From contig OY992832.1 in the NCBI GenBank assembly GCA_963921425.1, forward strand, positions 19,690,835 through 19,754,834: a stretch of 64,000 bases of DNA, in the 5' to 3' direction. The notes under the pieces are model-generated. The model saw nothing but the letters and a program-made list of their open reading frames with translations, did not search any database and was not told the DNA's origin. A program made the translations under genes and the position numbers. Origin of the DNA: Dryas octopetala (lineage: Eukaryota > Streptophyta > Magnoliopsida > Rosales > Rosaceae). Below are positions 52,201 to 64,000 of this stretch, piece by piece. Position 1 is the first letter of the stretch; each line of letters starts with the position of its first letter.

Positions 52201-52834
52201 AAAAAAAACTCATTTGCTTAGTACTAACGTTCATGCAAGCTTTTTCATGTTCTTTTTTATGCAATTATAGTAATAAAGTCTAGTTCTTTGCACTCTTTTG
52301 TATTTTGGTTGGTTTTATTCAAGTCCTTAACCATTAAGGCAAAGCAAGAATTCAGATAAGTGGATGGTTCTTTTATTTGTGGCACAATCGCTCTTTTAGA
52401 TAGTAGACTTAATTTTGTGCACTGATTTTTAATTTATCTTTTTGTGCATGCCGAATGGTATAGTTAGTTTTGTTGTTAAGTTGGGTCTTTTCTTATTATT
52501 ATCGTTTTGGGTTGAGGAGGTTAGTAATAGTGAGTTAGAGCCAAGAAAAGAGCGGGTCGTTTGTTGTACGCTTATGGCCTTATACTATGACAATGATAAA
52601 TTGAGAATCAAATGAAATGATACACCAAAAATTTTGAGGTGGACAAGTGGGAACCCTTCGAATTTTGTAATAACAAGATATGAGAAAATTCCAAATACAT
52701 GCGTAGCTCTCAAAATGAGGCAAAGGAAGATGACAAAATTGCCGGAATAATTGTTGTTTAGACAAGACACGGAATATTATTAACCAGATTCCGTCGAGGC
52801 CGGTAATGTATCATGCATAATGCCTTTATTTTTT
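49207..52834. other. AT-rich intergenic region upstream of OMR1
   Basis: No gene supported. About 50190-50340 holds several degenerate repeats of GTTACACTTTATTAATTTTG / AGTTACACTTTATAATTTCG. A GC-richer patch near 50820-50940 is unassigned. The OMR1 promoter should lie just right of 49206. Confidence 0.45.
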
Positions 52835-53178
52835 GGCCAAAGTTTACTTTTGGTCTTTTTAATTTTAGTTAGGTTTTACTTTGGTTCTTGAAGTTTTAAT
52901 TGTTATGATTTTAGTTTTGTAATTTATAAATTGTTGCAATTTAAGAACACGTTAACACTTTTGTCAATTAATTTATTAAATTAGTCATTGAATTACTAAC
53001 GGTATGTAAAATACATTATCAAAATCAAAATGGTTTGTAAAGTAATGACCAAAAGCACAACAAATTTGATGATTTGATGAACGATATGTTAAAATGTCCT
53101 TGAATTACAACAATTTATAAACTACAAGACCAAAATTATAACAATTGAAACTACAAAGACCAAAAATGAACTTTGGCC
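52835..53178. mobile_element. MITE-like inverted-repeat element
   Basis: GGCCAAAGTTTACTTTTGGTC at the left matches the reverse complement of the right end, GGCCAAAGTTCATTTTTGGTC. The arms extend about 85 bp through the inverted pair TTTATAAATTGTTGCAATT / AATTACAACAATTTATAAA. Confidence 0.75.
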
Positions 53179-53835
53179 TTTTTTTTTTTTTTTACCTGCT
53201 AGCTTTGTAAAATGCAAATCAGCAAATTTGTTGAATGCTAACTACATTTTTCAATTTGCTTTTTTCTCTTGTTATTTTCATTTATAGTGTAGTTTCATAA
53301 TTGGAACAATTTATTTTTTATAGATCATATTTTAAAGATCATATCTACAAAAAATTAAATAAGTCGAAAATCTTTTGATTATGTAACTGTTATGAAATAA
53401 ATAGATAGTTTTGGTAACAATTAGACTATATGTTTATTTAATAACATTTACATGACCAAACGATTTCTGATTTTTTTATCAAGGTTGAATTTGGGAGTTA
53501 TTATTCCAGGCTTTGAAAAATTTATATGTAATGCTATTTATTATCGCAAATGGCAAATTATTATATTATAATTCCAAACATTCGAATATTGATGAGCATT
53601 TTTCTTCTCTAATCCAATTTGGAGTTTAGGAGTTAGGAGTTAGGACCTTAGGTATCTCACGTTAGGATTTGACTTATGAGTAATTATATTTAAACCCCAA
53701 ATTTAATTAGGTACTCACCTAATCTAATCCACCTAGCTTCTTTATTTCAGTTTTAAATTTCAATTTTACCCTCTTGAATAATCTAGCCCTTTCTACTCCT
53801 TCCCCTCATATAATATTGGCAGCAGCATTGACAAG

Positions 53836-53990
53836 AGAAGGACTTCTCTGCACTTGTGATACTGATGTGGTATCACAACATAGAGAAAATGGATGTTTTG
53901 GATACCACATCTATGTTGTGATACCACTCTAAATCCTTCTCTCTATGTTGTGATACCACATCAGTATCACAGTACAAGGAAGTTCTTCTC
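53836..53990. repeat. Foldback with perfect 32-bp arms and an extra copy of the motif in the loop
   Basis: The 32 bases at 53855-53886 are the exact reverse complement of 53940-53971 (core GATGTGGTATCACAACATAG). The loop contains a further CTATGTTGTGATACCAC at about 53911. Imperfect symmetry (GAAGGACTTCTCTG / GGAAGTTCTTCTC) extends the arms outward. Confidence 0.9.
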
Positions 53991-53999
53991 ACATTTGAC

Positions 54000-54919
54000 A
54001 AATGGATAATTTTAGCAAAAGTACTTTAAGTATATCTTTTGTCGTAGTTGAGGATGTCACATTCAGTTTGCTTTAATTAAGGACTCCAAACTTTTTACTT
54101 TGCTCAATTAAGGGTTTTCGGTCAAAAATACCAATTTTGAGAGGCCAAAACGTCTTTTTACTTAAAAAATAATTATAGAAAATAAAACTAATTATAACAA
54201 ATTATTTAAAAATAAAAAATAATCATAAAAAAGATTTCAAAATAAAACTAAAAGAAACTTAAAAAATAAAAAAATTTGAATTTTAAAAAGTAAAAAAATA
54301 AAAACAAGAAAAAAAATTAGGCCTCTTCCTTCCCCCACCAAGCCCCGCCCACCATTCCCCCACCACCTAGCCCGCTCTCTTGCCACGCCTTTCACTCACT
54401 CTTTTTGTTTGGAGGATTATTTGTACTTCAGTCTCTTTATATTACCCACAGGATGGGAATGAAGTCAAGGGAGCAGGGAAGAAAAGGTTATTCCCTATTG
54501 ATCGGGCCATGACGGTTTTGGAAAGGTTAAAAATGGTTGGTCCTATAACCAGACCCAACCGTGCTGTACCTGAGAGGAAAGAAAAAATTAATTTCCTTTG
54601 ATCTCAAAGCTGCTACCAATTCCTTACCCATTATCCTGACATCCTGTATGATTGCAGGGTTGTTCAGAAATCCCTTTGCAACTTCCTGGACGTCCATACT
54701 TTGTTTTGTAGTCTTTCAATTACCATATTTAGATAATAAATAAAGGCTATATATAGGTCATTATATAAAGGCTCCTCTAATTACTATTGATAATTGATAA
54801 GAGGTAAATCTTAATGCTTAACTTTTAGAGATTTAATTCTATAATAGAAGGAAATAAATGTAATCCTAATTAATTCAAAATTTCCCTTTAGCCAAGGTAT
54901 CAATATAGAACATGCAATT
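54000..54919. other. AT-rich intergenic stretch with a short open frame
   Basis: An open frame ending at 54601 (.. DRAMTVLERLKMVGPITRPNR) is the only unusual content. I do not recognise it and see no gene structure around it. The rest is AT-rich, with a C-rich patch at about 54318-54385. Confidence 0.35.
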
Positions 54920-55579
54920 GCTTATATTTCCACGTATCCCCTTTCATATTTTTCCACCCATCTTATTTTTACACTCACCATTAAATTTGAAAAAATTATA
55001 AAAATACTCTTCTCACCTCTCATTATTCTTATAATATACCATTTGATATACCAACTCGATCAAACACCCACCTACTAAACATGCACTCTTCCCACCCCCC
55101 TTAACTATTATTTCACTCACTCATTTTTTTCCAAATAAAAGAAAAAGAATCTTATACCCATCTTATAATTCATTCATAAATTCCAAATTCAATCTCTAAG
55201 ATTAATATTCAATTTCTAAATCAAAAGTAACATTAAAATAGAATGAATTTTTTATATGAGACTATAAATAAATAATAAATAATAAAAATGGTTTAGGGTA
55301 TACTATCAACCAAATAGTATCATCGATATTAAGTTTTGGTAACGGAAGAGAATTAGAGTTTATGGAAGAAAAGAAGAGTTTTGGTAAAAGATGGGTGGGT
55401 GAGATGATAGTTAAGAAGGGTGGAAAGAGTGTTTAGTAGGTGAGTGTTTGAGTTGGTATATCAATGAATATTATATGAATAATAGGAGGCAGGAAAAGTG
55501 TTTTTATAATTTTTCCAATTTTTATTGATGGGTGTAAAAATAAGGTGGGTGAAGAAATAAAACAAGGGAAAATATAAGC
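54920..55579. mobile_element. 660-bp element with long inverted arms
   Basis: The outer ends GCTTATATTTCC and (reverse complement) GCTTATATTTTCCC match. The arms continue for about 200 bp, pairing CCACCCATCTTATTTTTACAC with CACCCACCTTATTTTTACAC and CACCTACTAAACA with CACCTACTAAACAC. The interior has no coding capacity. Confidence 0.75.
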
Positions 55580-56485
55580 ACTTTTCACCTATAGTAATTT
55601 GTAATCAAAGTTCATACATATCATAACCTACATTGAATTGAAATTAAAGTCTACATATATATATATATATATTTGTTTTGGGCCAGAAAGTCCATAGATA
55701 TTTCTTTTGTGCCAAAGTGCCAAACTCTACAAAATATAGGCCCACAGTACAGCCCAAATCAATCTGAAATACCCCACCTTCGGTGGTGTTGGAGAAAGTA
55801 GTCAAGCTAGCGGTCGAGATGCGATCAAGATCATTATCTGGACCATCATCTCAATTCTCAAACATTGTCTTGACCACCATATCGATCACCATTTAAAATG
55901 GATAATTTAGTCCAAAAATAGTCCAAAAGTTAAAAACTGAATTCCTTTTCGCAGAAAGTCAAGCAAGTTTGTTAGGGATGAAAACGGACCATTTCATAAA
56001 ATTTCCAAGTGGTATTCAATTTTAGCTCCTAATCGACAATTTGAGGCTTAACTCCACACTGCACACCCATGTGCCCACCTTCTTACCCAGAGTAATTTCT
56101 TTTTCTTTTTTCTGTGGACTTAACTCTAAAATGGTAAATATAGTTATGACACAGTGCAGACTCCAGAGCCTCAAAGCAGTATTTCTTCTTAATTTGTTGT
56201 TTGGTGCTTGTCTCTGAACTTATTGATGAAGACGTCTTCTTTTTTTGGATCACATGGGTCTTTCATTATGACACCGTCTAATCAATATCAATGGACAGCA
56301 ATATTAGCATAATATTAGGTAAGGTTTCCTTGTGCGGGTTCCCAAGACCACCACCATGCAATGTTCGGGAGATCGACTGAGAGGCTCAAAAATTGTTCAC
56401 CTTCTCTTTATGGGTGTCAATTTTCTTTACTCCGGTTATATACTTATATATTAGTGTTCCAGCAGTTATATGAATTTGATATTAG
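55580..56485. other. Intergenic, partly duplicated at 60455-60670
   Basis: About 56035-56220 shares GGCTTAA.TCCACAC, CATGTGCCCA, CTTCTTACC and CTCTAAAATGGTAA in order with the region just left of the PDAT stop. A (TA)n run is at about 55652-55670. No gene is supported. Confidence 0.4.
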
Positions 56486-57024
56486 GATTAATTTTAATTC
56501 AATACCTCAAGTTGCTTTAAATTTTAATTTAATTTTAAAATTTTGTAATGTCATACATCATTTTTCTAATTTGTTACAATATCATACCTCTATTAGTATG
56601 ATTGCTAAGAGATCTCTTAAACGTTGATGTGGCACTTACGTGACACTCCCATAATAATGATTGGATGTCACGTGATCTGATAACAAGCCATATCATGTCA
56701 CGTGGCATAAAAATAATTAAAACTCTAGAAACATGGCACATCATGCCACGTAATTATTAATTATTATTTTTTTCAATTTTTAGATTTTAAATTATTTTTT
56801 ATGTCATATGACATGATCACGTGATATCTAGTCAGCACATTATGGGAGTGCTACGTAAGTGCTACATCAGCATGCATTTAACAAATCTCTTAGCAATCAT
56901 ATTGACGGAGGTATGATATTGCAACAAATTAAAAAAAAAAAAAAGATATGACATTACAAAATTTTAAAAATAAAGTACTAAATTAAAATTTGAAATAAAC
57001 TTAAAGTATTGAATTGAAATTAAC
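56486..57024. mobile_element. MITE-like element with long inverted arms
   Basis: GGATTAATTTTAATTCAATAC (left) pairs with GTATTGAATTGAAATTAACC (right). The arms continue through TAAAATTTTGTAATGTCATA / TATGACATTACAAAATTTTA, then CTAAGAGATCTCTTAA / AAATCTCTTAG, over more than 150 bp. No open frame of note. Confidence 0.8.
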
Positions 57025-59250
57025 CTTTTAATTTCATTGTTTGTTCTTTTTATTTGAATTGACTAGCTGTAAATATAATAAATAAATAAATAAAACCCTC
57101 TGTATCTCACATGGGTTTTGGCTTTGGGCAGAAGTACATATCAATAATGAGTTTTTTGTCTTGAAAATTTGCAATGGAAAAATATGAGAATCTACCAAAT
57201 GGTCAAAATCAAATGAACTTTCTCGTGATAGCTTCAAGATTTGTGTTTTCAAATTAAGCTACAATAAGGCAAATAATTACCAAGAAATATTGAAAAAAAC
57301 ATATATTAATTGTTAGAAAACCCATCATTGATCACCACCATGATCTCAACTAACATTAATATGTATGTAATACCATTGACAGTAGTAATACAAAAAGTGT
57401 TAATGATCTTGTGTCTTTTCTTTGCTGCTCAACAATGCATTGTAGTAGTAGGTTGTTTTCTTCCTCTATGATCTTCTACTTGGATCACCATGCTATCTCA
57501 GAAGTCAGAACACTCTTTTTGTCCTTATTGTTTGCCAAACTCTTTTAACTTGGGAAACTTGGAAGAACATTCAAACCCAAATCCATATATGCAACAACAC
57601 CAAATGGGGACTGAACTGCAATTTTATAAGAGATCATGAAGAGAGCTTCAACAGTCATCTTTCTTGACCATAGTGGATGCATTGGCTGCAGAACTAACAC
57701 AGAGAAAAAGAAATTCTGATCATGACCAAAAAAAGAAAAAGAAATTAATGTATTTCATGAGTACTATCAACACCAGCATCAACACTTATCAAAATAATCA
57801 TATAGAAAGAAGATAACAAAATGGGACATAATGTGTCCTTGTCACCTGCAGGCATAAGCCTCAAAATTCAAAAGCAAATATTGTGAGAAGGAAAAGTATA
57901 ACCTTGCATTTCAGATATTTGCTCAGACATTTCTAGAAATTAATTTATTGGTGAGAAAACATAGACAGTTCCATTAAAATTTCTTAGATTATTGGCTATC
58001 AATTGGGTCAATGATTCAAAGATGCAAAACACATTTCCTACAAAGGCTCTGCCGTATATAACCCTGCATTTGTTTGCTAAAAAAAAAGGGTAAAAGAAGT
58101 TCAAAGTGAAATGATGAAAGAAAAAAATATGCTTGTGTGAAAAATAAGAGCTGTTCTGTCAGTTCTGATCAACTTACCAAAATAAAGGACCAGTATTTCA
58201 GGATGGAAATGGAGATGGAGCTTGTCCTAATATATATGTTGTCACTTGTCCACCTCCATCCCCAGCACCAACCTCGGTTTCCTCTAGCTCTGGTCCTCGA
58301 TCTAGAGGAAGACGAGGCGGAGCAGGAGAAGGAGATGAAGAATGGCAACATTTAGGACACTCTGGACTTGGCATGGTTGCTTTGATATGCATATATGCAT
58401 GGTTGCTTTGAACATTGTAGACTTTCTATCTTTGTGTTGGAGTAGTAGTATTGTTCTGAGGGTGAAGGAGTGAGGCAGAAAGTCTCCAATGTTAGATAGA
58501 AAGAGGCACAGGCTCTGCTAGTAGTCCTGTGTTTGGGTCCTTTAGAATAAATAGAAAGAGGTTGAAGTACTTTTTTATGGCCAAAGAGGTAGGAGTACTT
58601 AAATTGAGGGAGACAAATGTATTTAATAGTTGAGTTTGATTTACTCAACCATTAAATGCATTTATGGTTGAGTTTGATATACTCAACCATTAAATACATT
58701 TGTCTTTTATCCCTCAATTTATATATATATATTTTGAAAAAAATCTTTGAATGAATTGTCCATCAATTTATGTCTTTTAAGGTAAGCATAATTGGAAAAA
58801 CAACAATGCTATCTAGCCACATTATTTAGTGTTAAAACTAAATAAAGATTAATAAAATTTAAAAACTCGGGAACATAGTTCTAGTGTACCTTAGAGCACT
58901 TATCTCAAACCTACAACAAGAATTCAATTTGACCTCATTGATGTAGGCAAAAATATGTTTGCATGAAATTTTCATATACTGTGAGAAATATATCACATAT
59001 GACGTGCCAAACTATATTATAATTTTTGTTTCCTTAAATCATAAATTTCCTTTAAACAATAAAAGGGGGAAAATTATTCTATTTAGTCGCTATATTTTGA
59101 ATATTTTTCAATTAGATCCATGTGATTTTAATTTGTAATCAAGTTCATGTAATCAGGTTCCTTTTATTTTTGTGCCAAACTTCCCAAATTATGGGACAAC
59201 CCAAAACCCCATTCATTATTCCCTAGGGAGAAAGAGATAAACTTTTTTAT
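57025..59250. other. Intergenic region with one weak open frame
   Basis: On the minus strand, ATG 58374 opens a 58-codon frame rich in Pro, Ser and Glu (MPSPECPKCCHSSSPSPAPP at its start) ending at about 58198. I do not recognise it; it may be chance or a small unannotated gene. A short inverted pair TTGAGTTTGAT.TACTCAACCATTAAA lies at about 58628-58692. Confidence 0.3.
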
Positions 59251-59254
59251 TTAG

Positions 59255-60068
59255 GGTAAATGACTATTTTAGTCTCAGTATTTTATTTGTTGTTTCAATT
59301 TTGTTAATCAAGTCCAAAATTAAGATTTCGTCCAAATTTAGATTGTGAAACCCTTATTTTTATCAACACGGGAGTGCAAGTATACAAATTTTATGACCGT
59401 TTTTCTTTTACACTTGAAAAGGCTAACATTTCATGTAGTTTTCACTGTATTATGTCTAAAATTTGGATGAAATTTTAATTTTTGACTTGATTGTAATAAA
59501 ATCTAAAATACAAGGACATGATTAAAAAAAGGTTTTTTATCTCCAATAGTCTCTTTACTTTCACTCAAACATCAAATTGATCCCTAAAGTGCATTTTCAG
59601 TCAATTTATCTTATCTTTATCATCGAACATCAATTTGGTCCCTAAAAACACTTTAAAAATTCGCCAAAATTAGTTCGGAATACAAAAAAAATTTTCAAAA
59701 ATTTCTACGGACTTGTCTTGACTACTACTATTTTTATATGGGGTCAAATTATCAAATTGATTTTCTGAAAAATACTAAACGTCAATTTGATAATTTGATC
59801 CATATAAAAATAGTAATAGTCAAGATGAGTCCATAGAAATTTTTGAAGAATTTTTTCATATTCTGAGCTATATTTAGCGAATTTTTAAAGTGTATCTAGG
59901 GACCAAATTGATGTATGGTGACAAAGATAAGAGATGACATTGAGTAAAAATGCACTTTATGGACCAAATTGATGTTTTGGTGAAAATTGAGGAATTATTT
60001 GTATAAAAAGCCTTAAAAAAATTGAAACAACCACCAAACTATGAGGACCAAAATGGTCATCCTATGGT
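59255..60068. mobile_element. Interleaved inverted-repeat elements
   Basis: An inner inverted repeat spans about 59523-60019: CATCAATTTGGTCCCTA (59630) faces TAGGGACCAAATTGATG (59895), and AGTGCATTTT faces AAAATGCACT-like sequence. Outside it, GACTATTTTAGTCTCAG at 59262 faces GAGGACCAAAATGGTCAT at about 60042 and also a second inverted partner near 59460-59518. At least two insertion events are needed; their order is not resolved. Confidence 0.6.
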
Positions 60069-60724
60069 ATGTTATTTCAGTATTTTGTGGATCCTCAAGT
60101 GGATTCAACAAAACAGTCAAATCAAAGAGGCGTAGTTTCAATACTTGAGAAACGTACACTGGGATTTTCGCCAACACTTGAACAAGATATGAACTACATT
60201 TAAATATAGAGTATGGCCAAGGATACCAAATTTGTTTACCAAATTATATGACAATGTTTCATTAATTCGTATTTGTGTCCATTATGAGATTCATTTATTT
60301 TCAAAAAGTAAACAATACTCACACATCATTTGCGATACCAAATTTGGTTCTAGCATTATTGTTTAAGATAAAGCAAACAAAATTTTTTGCAACTACAAGG
60401 TCTTATTATCATTTGATTACAGGATTTGAGGAACACCCCAGATTGCAACTTAATTACAAGCTCCTAAATGACTATTTGAGGCTTAATTCCACACGTACTG
60501 CATGCCTATGTGCCCATCCTTCTTACCAATAGTTAGTTTTTTCTTTTCACAAAGCAAAGCCTTACTCTAAAATGGTAATTATGACATTTGTGGTAGTTGT
60601 TCAGGAGCGATTCTTCTCTAATTTGTGGTAGTTGACAGTTGTGTTAGTTGTTGTCTCCGGATGCCTTGTGTGCCTCTTATTGCTTAATAGTACAGGTGAT
60701 CATTTTTTAAAGCATACTTACAGG
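60069..60724. other. 3' flank of the PDAT gene
   Basis: Contains the segment (about 60465-60660) that is duplicated near 56035-56220. No separate gene is seen. Confidence 0.45.
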
Positions 60725-63700
60725 TTACAGCCGAAGATTTATTCTCTCGGATGTTCTCAAAATATCTGAGTAAATCCTATCACCTCCAATCTGTGCACCA
60801 GTGGCTCCGGCAGCAACCCGAAGAACATCTTCGATTAATGCAACATTTCCCATGATGTCAACATGTGCACCGCTCTCCATACCCCTTCCCTCAAGCAGAC
60901 TAGCTGGTGGCTTGTGCTGGTACTCCCTTATGTAGGTAGCAATCCCAGATGGGTTGAACCTGGTTCTTCCTCTCCACCCTTTGGCACACATGAATCCAGC
61001 ACTCAATACAGGCACACTTTCATCACCATCAGCAAAATATACTCCATTCTTCAGACAGCTGCCTGCCTCTCCAACTGCTGAGCTATCAATACGGAATGGA
61101 ATGCTCTTGCACTTGTCAGAAGGAGACATCTTGTATACATATGACCTTTCAGTGGGGAGTCCAACACCATATGAACAGTATATTTCCATATCTGGAGCAA
61201 CAGGTAGCCTAAAACAGGTATTCAAGTTAACGGCATTAAGTTTTATATATGGAACCCAAAATAAGCAAATACTCAAACAAACTATTCAAGACCAGATCAG
61301 CAAAGGAAACATACATGTTGAGAAAGGTATATAAAGAAGAAGGGGGCAAAGGGTTTGTGAATACACATTAATTTGCAAGGCAACATACATTTCATAAGGG
61401 AGCTAGCAAAATTCTATCAGAACAGTACTGAAGGATATTGCTGCTTACTTGGCCTCAAGTGGATTAGACCAATACTTGTAATGGGCATATTTAGGATCCT
61501 CAAGACTATCAGCTATCCCATGAGAGAAGTGAGACTCAGCCCGTTGCATCATTTTTGGAGCCACAAAGCGTAGTAGATCAAAAATAGTTTGAGCTGTATA
61601 AGCCTTATTTTCTGCAATTTTTTTGATGCTTTCCCTGCTTACCTCATCATATTCAGTCCATACTTCTCCACATTGTGAGTTGAAATTGGAGGCAGAACCT
61701 TTATGCATAAGTTCCTGTTAAACAAATTATTAACATATTCCTTATTAAGGAAGACCATCATACTAATATATAGAGTAAAATGATATATCAGAAAGCACTG
61801 GTATTAAGTTGGGTATATATGCATTCACCATACATGAAAATGGAATCTCCTTCATCGAACTTTTTATCTCTAAAGTTATACAAAAAAACCAAAACAACTC
61901 ATTTTGGCTTTTAGGTTGTTTTCAGTTCAAAGGGAACTTGGTCCTGACATGTATCTGTGTGTGTTTAAAGTAATATGTGTGCAAGCATATAGCTATCAGT
62001 ATTGAGTTCTGTTATGAAGTGCATGCTGCCTTTTTCTCAGGAACAGGTACAACCTAAGAAAATTAATAATACCTATTAAGAATGCACTACAAAAGATAAA
62101 GATTTTTAAAGACAAGAAGGAAAAAAAAGGATCTACAAGCACTCACTAACTAGAGTAAGGTCCATGTAGGAGGATGTTTCTAACTAATCATGATTACAAA
62201 ATTCTATGCATTTTTCTTTTTGTAGAAGAGTTCTGTATTATTAGTTGGAAGAGAGGGGATGGATAATAGAAACAAATAGGTTGATTCAATTGCCATAGAT
62301 AAGTCATTTAAATCATTTGTGAAGCATAGAACGTTTGTGAAGCAAGACAGAGAGGTTCAACTCTAATGAGACATCCAAACTTCAAGTACAAAAAAAAAAG
62401 ACTTAGAGAGACAACTAATCGCATCAGCTAAAGAGGAATACTAATATAAGCACATACACAAACATCAAGCAGGGCTCTTTGGTTGAGATTTCATGTCAAA
62501 TCACTGGGAAAAAAGAAAAATTGGCATCAAAATTTTTGTCATACTTGCATCAAAATTTTGCCATACTTGCATCATCTTGTTGGTGTAGGTATTTTTAGCT
62601 GCAATCCTTTGTGGCATAATTAGTTACATACTTCAGAACAATAGAGAATTAAAGAGAGTACCTTTAAGTCAAGACTAGGAATCTGTGAAGAAGGCAATTG
62701 TGATGTTTCCTTGCCAAAAGAGATTAATCTTCCATACTCCACAGGATTTTTAACTTGGAATACTCTATTTCCATTGCTGTGGGTGAAATTGGTGCCAGCT
62801 GCAGTGGACTGTAGATGTCCTTTCTTTGCCAAGTCACAGCTATGACCATCTTCAGGAGACCAATCCAAGTTCCCCCAGATGGCATCTCCACCTTTTGGAA
62901 ATAAGGAAATTATGGAATCCCAGGTTCGACATACCCGCATGATGTGTTCGAGGGTTTGAAGCCGGAGAATGTCAGAGTCTAAAACACCAGGAACCATAGC
63001 TCTGCAAGGGCCAACAGTCACTTCCATCACAAAGTAGGCATATTATCAAATTTCTCATGGGGAGTTTGCACCTAATATGGAAATGAATAATCTTATTTGT
63101 TTTTGCATAGCAGGTACATCAAGTTTATTGATTTTCCCTTGGCATGAAGTTTATTAATACATGCATTGCATGTAGGATCACTATGTACAACTGCAAGAAA
63201 CTGCATGCTATTGAATCTTAAACATCCTTCATGATGACAATCATATTGAGCCACACTCGACTTGGTTGGAAGATTCTGTATATTCGTAGGATTTGGAGGC
63301 AAAATTAATTTATTCATTCAATTTTAGTGAAGCATTGAATTTGTTTTTCATAACCTAAAAGTAAATAAGTAAATAATTTTCTATATAATAGATGCCAGTA
63401 TCTTATGTTGTGTAACCCAAATTTCAGTATCAGAATGCCAATTCACATGAGGGATAGAATGCAAAGACAAACCTGATGTATGCGACATCTTTACCCTCAG
63501 CAGAAAATATATTACTAACGGCTTTCGGAACACCAAGAAATGCTGGACCGATATTCATGATTGCTTTGATATGCTTGGCACACCAACCTGGACCACCACC
63601 ACCTCCCATAGGAGGAGGTGATTCAACCCATTTCATGAAGTGGAGAAAATAAATAACCCCCATAGAATGAGGCACCACAACCACTTTCTTATTGCCATTG

Positions 63701-63756
63701 GTTACGTACATAAGCTCAATTTTACTCTTCAATCTACTAAGAGCTTGGTCCCGAAT
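60725..63756 (-). CDS. PDAT: Phospholipid:diacylglycerol acyltransferase (PDAT), C-terminal part; 5' exons beyond the right edge
   Basis: Exons 63473-63756, 62662-63001, 61449-61714 and 60725-61208 join in phase to 457 residues ending at TAA 60725-60727. PDAT moves an acyl chain from a phospholipid to diacylglycerol, making triacylglycerol at the ER. It belongs to the LCAT family. Visible are IRDQALSRLKSKIELM, the nucleophile elbow VVPHSMGVIYFLHFMKW, the GGGGGP segment, the catalytic Asp region DGDESVPVLSAGFMCAKGWRG and the catalytic His region SGAHVDIMGNVALIEDVLRV. LEGRG and a terminal SERINLRL match plant PDATs. The N-terminal membrane anchor, lid and first exons, which would lie right of 64000, are missing, so paralog assignment (PDAT1 or PDAT2) is open. 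All splice sites seen are GT-AG and there are no internal stops. Confidence 0.9.
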
Positions 63757-64000
63757 CTGCTTTTTCCCAATTAAAATATATATTAGTGGACTCAGCTTAG
63801 AGTTTTCAGTTTTTTCTATAATACTCATTACTCATGTTTTGCTAAGATGGAGCATATGCAGAGTGGGAACATGTTTAGTAAGACATATTTGGACACCACA
63901 AGAGAATGAAATGATCAATTGTGCTTCATATAGTGTTCAGAAGCAAAACTTTCAATAATATGGAACTAAAAATATGACAAATGGCACAGCAGTTAATTCC

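Noticed and set aside
60863-61334. Plus-strand open frames across the last PDAT exon
   Set aside because: The minus strand codes conserved PDAT sequence including the catalytic Asp and His; these are shadows.

Overview
The window is nuclear DNA of a flowering plant: long AT-rich intergenic stretches, many short GT-AG introns, class II and class I transposon relics, many inverted-repeat elements, a eukaryotic tRNA gene and plant-only proteins (plastid MRS2-type Mg transporter, PDAT, GDSL esterase, threonine deaminase). The style of the RING-between-RING (RBR) array and of the CACTA element would fit Rosaceae, but that is an impression only. I had no database, so family calls rest on motifs and on reading exons through to in-phase splice joins.

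Layout. 1-3134 is the right part of a CACTA (En/Spm-like) element whose minus-strand gene joins a transposase-associated domain to an Ulp1-like (C48) peptidase. The element ends exactly inside intron 1 of the first of three tandem RBR E3-ligase copies (3223-4004, 5391-7729, 13200-16280), with an orphan first exon at 8534-8860. All copies carry visible lesions. Other repeats lie among them, including a 171-bp element with a perfect 9-bp target-site duplication.

The single-copy genes follow. They are an SRPK protein kinase (18270-21989, +), a plastid MRS2/CorA Mg transporter (23104-27093, -), a SAAL1-like armadillo protein (29291-34973, +), RMI2 (36566-37741, -), tRNA-Glu(CTC) (37946-38017, -), a GDSL esterase/lipase (38771-41624, -), threonine deaminase (43522-49206, -) and the 3' part of a PDAT (60725-63756, -, running off the right edge). 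A hAT-like insertion (28171-29118) sits in the divergent promoter region between the Mg transporter and SAAL1. From 49207 to 60724 there is no gene I can support, but several inverted-repeat (MITE-like) elements are present.

These genes do not form a pathway; they are ordinary neighbours on a plant chromosome. The most unusual material is at the left end: the deletion-derived transposase-domain/Ulp1 gene, its junction with the decaying RBR array, and a linker heptad in RBR copy 2 that has expanded to five 21-bp repeats. I did not find an obviously new multi-gene system.
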